From CAVXAE01 sp044225565 (GTDB lineage Bacteria > Pseudomonadota > Gammaproteobacteria > Steroidobacterales > Steroidobacteraceae): DNA of 8,746 nucleotides. A model generated the notes under the pieces. It worked only from the letters and a program-made list of their open reading frames with translations, made no database searches and was not told the origin of the DNA. Each line of letters starts with the position of its first letter. Within the stretch, counting starts at the first letter, position 1. A program made the translations under genes and the position numbers. Positions 6,789-8,746 of this stretch are shown here, piece after piece. The stretch covers positions 1 to 8,746 of the forward strand of contig JBGAIL010000194.1 of assembly GCA_044225565.1 (NCBI GenBank), in the 5' to 3' direction.

Positions 6789-6794
6789 TAGACT
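6789..6794 (+). promoter_or_regulatory. Candidate -10 box for the XRE regulator gene
   Basis: TAGACT lies just upstream of the possible ATG at 6797. A start of transcription about seven bases downstream (near 6801) would exclude that ATG and favour the one at 6842, with a leader of about 40 bases. No matching -35 box is visible. Confidence 0.3.
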
Positions 6795-6841
6795 ATATGC
6801 CGTGGACCACCAGCCTAGGCGGACGGAATCATGCAGCCGCC

Positions 6842-7075
6842 ATGCGAGCGGAGCAAGTGTCAGCGGCCTTCGGAAAAGTCCTGCGGGAGCAGCGCATTGC
6901 GTCCGGCGTCTCGCAGGAGCAGCTCGCGCTCAGCGCCGACGTGGACCGTACGTTCGTCAGCCAGATGGAGCGGGGCATCCGCCAGCCCACGCTCACCACG
7001 CTTTTCAAACTGGCCAGGGCGCTGGAGGTGCAGCCCTCCACGCTGGTATCGCGTACCGAGAAGCACCTCCGGTGA
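6842..7075 (+). CDS. XRE/Cro-C1 family helix-turn-helix transcriptional regulator
   Basis: A 77-residue DNA-binding protein made almost entirely of one HTH_3 domain. The pattern FGKVLREQRIASGVSQEQLALSA is followed by recognition helix DRTFVSQMERG and then RQPTLTTLFKLARALEVQPSTLV, the classic XRE layout. There is no effector-binding or dimerisation domain beyond the HTH, so it probably acts as a small dimeric repressor or activator. The start is uncertain: an ATG at 6797 in the same frame would add 15 residues (MPWTTSLGG...) that do not look like part of the fold, and a -10-like hexamer sits just before it, so I prefer 6842. Neither start has a strong Shine-Dalgarno. It is transcribed away from the efflux operon across a shared 227-bp region, which is a common layout for a local pump regulator. 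That control is inference; it may also regulate only itself. Confidence 0.85.
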   Translation: MRAEQVSAAFGKVLREQRIASGVSQEQLALSADVDRTFVSQMERGIRQPTLTTLFKLARALEVQPSTLVSRTEKHLR

Positions 7076-7086
7076 CTGATTGATTG

Positions 7087-7114
7087 GGAAAAGTCGCCTG
7101 GCGGCGCTTTTTCC
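7087..7114 (+). terminator. Probable intrinsic terminator after the XRE gene
   Basis: A hairpin with arms AAAAG-CGCC (7089-7098, with T7094 bulged) and GGCGCTTTT (7103-7111), loop TGGC, lies 11 bases after the XRE stop. The right arm runs into TTTTT (7108-7112), and A-run and T-run flank the GC core, so it could work in both directions. It would separate XRE from folE transcription. The bulge and the partly paired T-run lower confidence. Confidence 0.5.
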
Positions 7115-7176
7115 GGACATCGGCTTCGTTCCCGGCGGCCCAAAGCGTGGTTTTTACCGCCTGCGTCTGGGGCCGG

Positions 7177-7191
7177 GCGCGCCTGGCGCGC
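7177..7191. repeat. 15-bp palindrome upstream of folE
   Basis: GCGCGCC and GGCGCGC form a perfect 7-bp inverted repeat around a single T (7184). It ends 20 bases before the folE ATG and overlaps the place where a -35 box would lie for the -10-like TACACT at 7199. It could be an operator for a dimeric regulator. In such GC-rich DNA a chance palindrome is possible. Confidence 0.35.
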
Positions 7192-7198
7192 AAACCGA

Positions 7199-7204
7199 TA
7201 CACT
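7199..7204 (+). promoter_or_regulatory. Candidate -10 box of folE, placed for a leaderless transcript
   Basis: TACACT ends 7 bases before the A of the folE ATG at 7211. This is the usual spacing from a -10 box to the transcription start, so the message might begin at or near the start codon. It agrees with the lack of a clear Shine-Dalgarno before folE. No -35 match is visible. Confidence 0.35.
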
Positions 7205-7210
7205 ACGACC

Positions 7211-7819
7211 ATGGCCACGACACCCCGCCGAAAACCCAAGGTCTCCCGTCGCGCTGCCGAGGAGGCCGTGCGCACGTTGCTGGCTTGGGCCGGGGAGGAC
7301 CCTTCGCGCGAGGGTCTGCGGGATACGCCGAAGCGGGTGGTGAACGCCTATGCAGACTGGTTCTCCGGCTACGCCATCGATCCGGCGGACTACCTGCGGC
7401 GCACCTTCGAAGAGGTGGGCGGCTACGACGAGCTCATCGTGCTGCGGGACATCGCGTTCGAGTCGCATTGCGAGCACCACATGGCGCCCATCATCGGCCG
7501 GGTGCACGTGGGCTACCTGCCGACCGACAAGGTGGTGGGCATCAGCAAGCTCGCGCGCGTCGTCGAAGGGTATGCGCGGCGATTCCAGGTTCAGGAGAAG
7601 CTCACCGCGCAGATCGCCGGGTGCATCAACGATGTGCTGAAGCCGCGGGGCGTCGGCGTGGTGGTCGATGCGTCGCACGAATGCATGACGACGCGCGGCG
7701 TGCACAAGCGGGGTGTGTCCATGGTGACCAGCCGCATGGCAGGCACGTTCCGTACGGATGCCCGGACCCGTGCCGAGTTCCTGCAGTTCATCGACATCAA
7801 GGGCGTGCGGGCGGCCTAG
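7211..7819 (+). CDS. folE: GTP cyclohydrolase I
   Basis: Catalyses GTP plus water to 7,8-dihydroneopterin triphosphate and formate, the first step to tetrahydrofolate (and to other pterins and queuosine-type precursors) in the cytosol. The 202-residue length fits the homodecameric type I enzyme. Zinc ligands are C87 and H90 in SHCEHHMAP and C158 in SHECMTTRGV; H89 and H156 occupy the catalytic histidine positions. Other family patterns are REGLRDTPKRV (about 33-43), GYLPTDKVVGISKLARVVEGYARRFQVQEKLT (about 101-132) and the C-terminal GTFRTDARTRAEFL. The first 14 residues are basic and outside the conserved fold. The ATG at 7211 has no clear Shine-Dalgarno but lies right after a -10-like hexamer. 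It stands alone on the plus strand, between a terminator-like hairpin and the convergent dsbA gene, so it is probably transcribed by itself. Confidence 0.97.
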   Translation: MATTPRRKPKVSRRAAEEAVRTLLAWAGEDPSREGLRDTPKRVVNAYADWFSGYAIDPADYLRRTFEEVGGYDELIVLRDIAFESHCEHHMAPIIGRVHVGYLPTDKVVGISKLARVVEGYARRFQVQEKLTAQIAGCINDVLKPRGVGVVVDASHECMTTRGVHKRGVSMVTSRMAGTFRTDARTRAEFLQFIDIKGVRAA

Positions 7820-7837
7820 CGGCGCGCCGAGCCGCTA
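7817..7837. terminator. Inverted repeat spanning both stop codons of convergent folE and dsbA
   Basis: TAGCGGC (7817-7823) and GCCGCTA (7831-7837) form a perfect 7-bp stem with a 7-base loop. The left arm begins with the folE TAG and the right arm contains the dsbA TAG on the other strand. It could stop transcription in both directions, but there is no T-run, so it may rather stabilise the 3' ends or be Rho-assisted. Confidence 0.35.
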
Positions 7838-8527
7838 CTTCGGCGTTTCCCGCGCCACCAGCCAGCCGACGAGCTCGATCAACTGCTCGTAGCCACCCGC
7901 CGAAGCCGGTGTCATCCGGTACTTGCCGTTGACGATGAGGGTGGGCGTGCTGTCCACCCGGTAGCTTTCCATCATCCGGTCCGCCTGCTGCATGCAGCCG
8001 TCGATGGCGGGTGAGCGGGCGGTGTCGAGGAATTTCTGGCGGTCCAGGCCCGCGACGCGGCTGTAGAAAGACGCGACGCTTTCGAGCCTCGGCGGTGGGT
8101 CCTTAAGGCGGTGCGTGGCGGCGTCGACGATGGCGAGCTCGCCCGTCTTCCAGATGGCCTGGAACATCTCGCCATGAGCCTTCTCGGCCACGCCGAGCGA
8201 TTGTGCCGTGCAGTACGCGCGCTGGAACAGCGGCCAGCTCTCGCTCGGGATGAACGAGGCGGGCAGGTATTCGACGTGCGCCTGGGCGGGCAGGGAAGCC
8301 GCCAGCTTCTCCATGACCGGGTAGAACTGGTTGCACGCGGGACAGCCGTAGGAGAACGCCTCGGTGACCTCGAGCGCGTTGTCGGGGTTCACCTTGGTGG
8401 CCGCCGGCCGGATCAGGAAATAGTGCTCGCCCTGCAGCCAGGTCGGCGGATCGCTTCGTCCGGCCACCGGCGTGAGAAGCGAGATAGCCAGCAGGATGGC
8501 GTGGCGGCGCACGGCTTCAGGCCGCAT
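7835..8527 (-). CDS. dsbA: Thiol:disulfide interchange protein, DsbA family, CPAC active site
   Basis: A periplasmic thioredoxin-fold oxidase that introduces disulfides into secreted proteins. The 230-residue product (229 aa if numbered from the second Met) has an N-terminal signal peptide (basic RPEAVRRH, then a hydrophobic stretch ending near PVAG). Numbering from the upstream GTG at 8530, the active site is C63-P-A-C66 in EAFSYGCPACNQF, where classical DsbA has CPHC. The cis-proline loop is ST195-P196-TLIVNGKYR. Two further cysteines (C107, C179) may form a structural disulfide as in some two-disulfide DsbA proteins. The C-terminal GGYEQLIELVGWLV helix is typical. I take the ATG at 8527; GTG at 8530 is equally possible. 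The start lies inside the 3' end of typA (11-base overlap) with no Shine-Dalgarno, so coupling is likely. The Ala at the His position should change redox potential, so activity may differ from E. coli DsbA. Confidence 0.92.
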   Translation of the reverse strand: MRPEAVRRHAILLAISLLTPVAGRSDPPTWLQGEHYFLIRPAATKVNPDNALEVTEAFSYGCPACNQFYPVMEKLAASLPAQAHVEYLPASFIPSESWPLFQRAYCTAQSLGVAEKAHGEMFQAIWKTGELAIVDAATHRLKDPPPRLESVASFYSRVAGLDRQKFLDTARSPAIDGCMQQADRMMESYRVDSTPTLIVNGKYRMTPASAGGYEQLIELVGWLVARETPK

Positions 8528-8746
8528 CACTGCGCGACGCGCGCTTGCGGTCCGTCTCCTTGAGCAGCCGCTTGCGGATGCGGATGGACTGCGGCGTCAC
8601 CTCCACCAGCTCGTCGTCGGCGATGAATTCCACCGCGTACTCGAGCGTCAGCGGGATGGGTGGCGTGAGCAGGATGGCGTCGTCCTTGCCCGCCGCGCGG
8701 ACGTTGGTGAGCTTCTTGGTCTTGAGAGGGTTCACCACGAGATCGT
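8517..8746 (-). CDS. typA: Ribosome-associated GTPase TypA/BipA, C-terminal end (partial)
   Basis: The last 75 or so residues of a translational GTPase of about 600 residues that binds the 70S ribosome and helps growth under stress and in cold, including ribosome assembly. The window cuts the gene, whose start lies beyond 8746. The visible part is the family-specific C-terminal domain: DLVVNPLKTKKLTNVRAAGKDD, then LTPPIPLTLEYAVEFIADDELVEVTPQSIRIRKR and a basic tail (ETDRKRASRSDAA). These patterns are unmistakable for TypA. The G domain is outside the window, so integrity of the whole gene cannot be judged. Its last 11 bases overlap the dsbA ATG, suggesting co-transcription. Confidence 0.95.
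   Translation of the reverse strand, partial: DLVVNPLKTKKLTNVRAAGKDDAILLTPPIPLTLEYAVEFIADDELVEVTPQSIRIRKRLLKETDRKRASRSDAA

Larger units (their letters stand above)
6615..6841. other. Divergent intergenic region between efflux operon and XRE regulator
   Basis: A 227-bp control region shared by two divergent units. Besides the candidate -10 boxes and direct repeats listed separately, it holds a short hairpin CGCCT-GG-AGGCG (6627-6638) in the adaptor leader, just before the AGGGGA ribosome site. The overlapping open frames here look non-coding. Confidence 0.6.

Noticed and set aside
6649..7083. A 144-codon plus-strand frame over the intergenic region and the XRE gene
   Set aside because: It overlaps the well-supported XRE frame and reads as Arg/Gly/Ala-rich noise.
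7084..7932. A 282-codon plus-strand frame over folE
   Set aside because: Out of frame with folE, which has all catalytic residues; composition is noise.
1..8746. tRNA, rRNA, CRISPR array, insertion sequence, phage or toxin-antitoxin genes
   Set aside because: None seen by eye on either strand. The lone XRE protein has no toxin-like neighbour: folE is 135 bases away beyond a terminator-like hairpin.

Overview
This is a high-GC window with dense coding, tiny intergenic gaps and several stop/start overlaps. The gene families point to a gammaproteobacterium: a DUF6491-like lipoprotein, an HAE1-type RND efflux pair, a periplasmic DsbA, and a TypA-DsbA neighbourhood. A Xanthomonadales/Nevskiales/Steroidobacter-like lineage is my guess; no rRNA or species marker is present to settle it.

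Positions 1-6614 hold one leftward run of genes. In order of transcription they are: a lipoprotein periplasmic adaptor (6614-5412), an AcrB-like RND permease (5409-2277), a response-regulator/class III nucleotide cyclase fusion (2280-1147), a 40-residue membrane peptide (1050-928), a DUF6491-like lipoprotein (928-521) and a DoxX-family membrane protein (490-29). Adaptor and permease are 2 bases apart. Permease and cyclase share GTGA, and the membrane peptide and lipoprotein share ATGA, so translational coupling is likely. No outer-membrane TolC/OprM gene is present.

The main surprise is inside the permease. A perfect 19-bp tandem duplication (4634-4671) shifts the reading frame after residue 252. 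Removing one copy restores a complete 1037-residue pump with all expected motifs. This is either a recent, potentially reversible knockout or an assembly error.

A 227-bp divergent region (6615-6841) separates the pump operon from a small XRE-family regulator (6842-7075), which may control the pump. A probable terminator follows. Then comes folE (GTP cyclohydrolase I, 7211-7819), whose start is preceded by a 15-bp palindrome and a -10-like hexamer placed for a leaderless transcript.

Convergent to folE are dsbA (8527-7835), with an unusual CPAC active site, and the 3' end of typA/bipA (8746-8517), which overlaps the dsbA start. No tRNA, rRNA, CRISPR array, insertion sequence or phage gene was seen. 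No gene-free stretch exceeds 300 bases.
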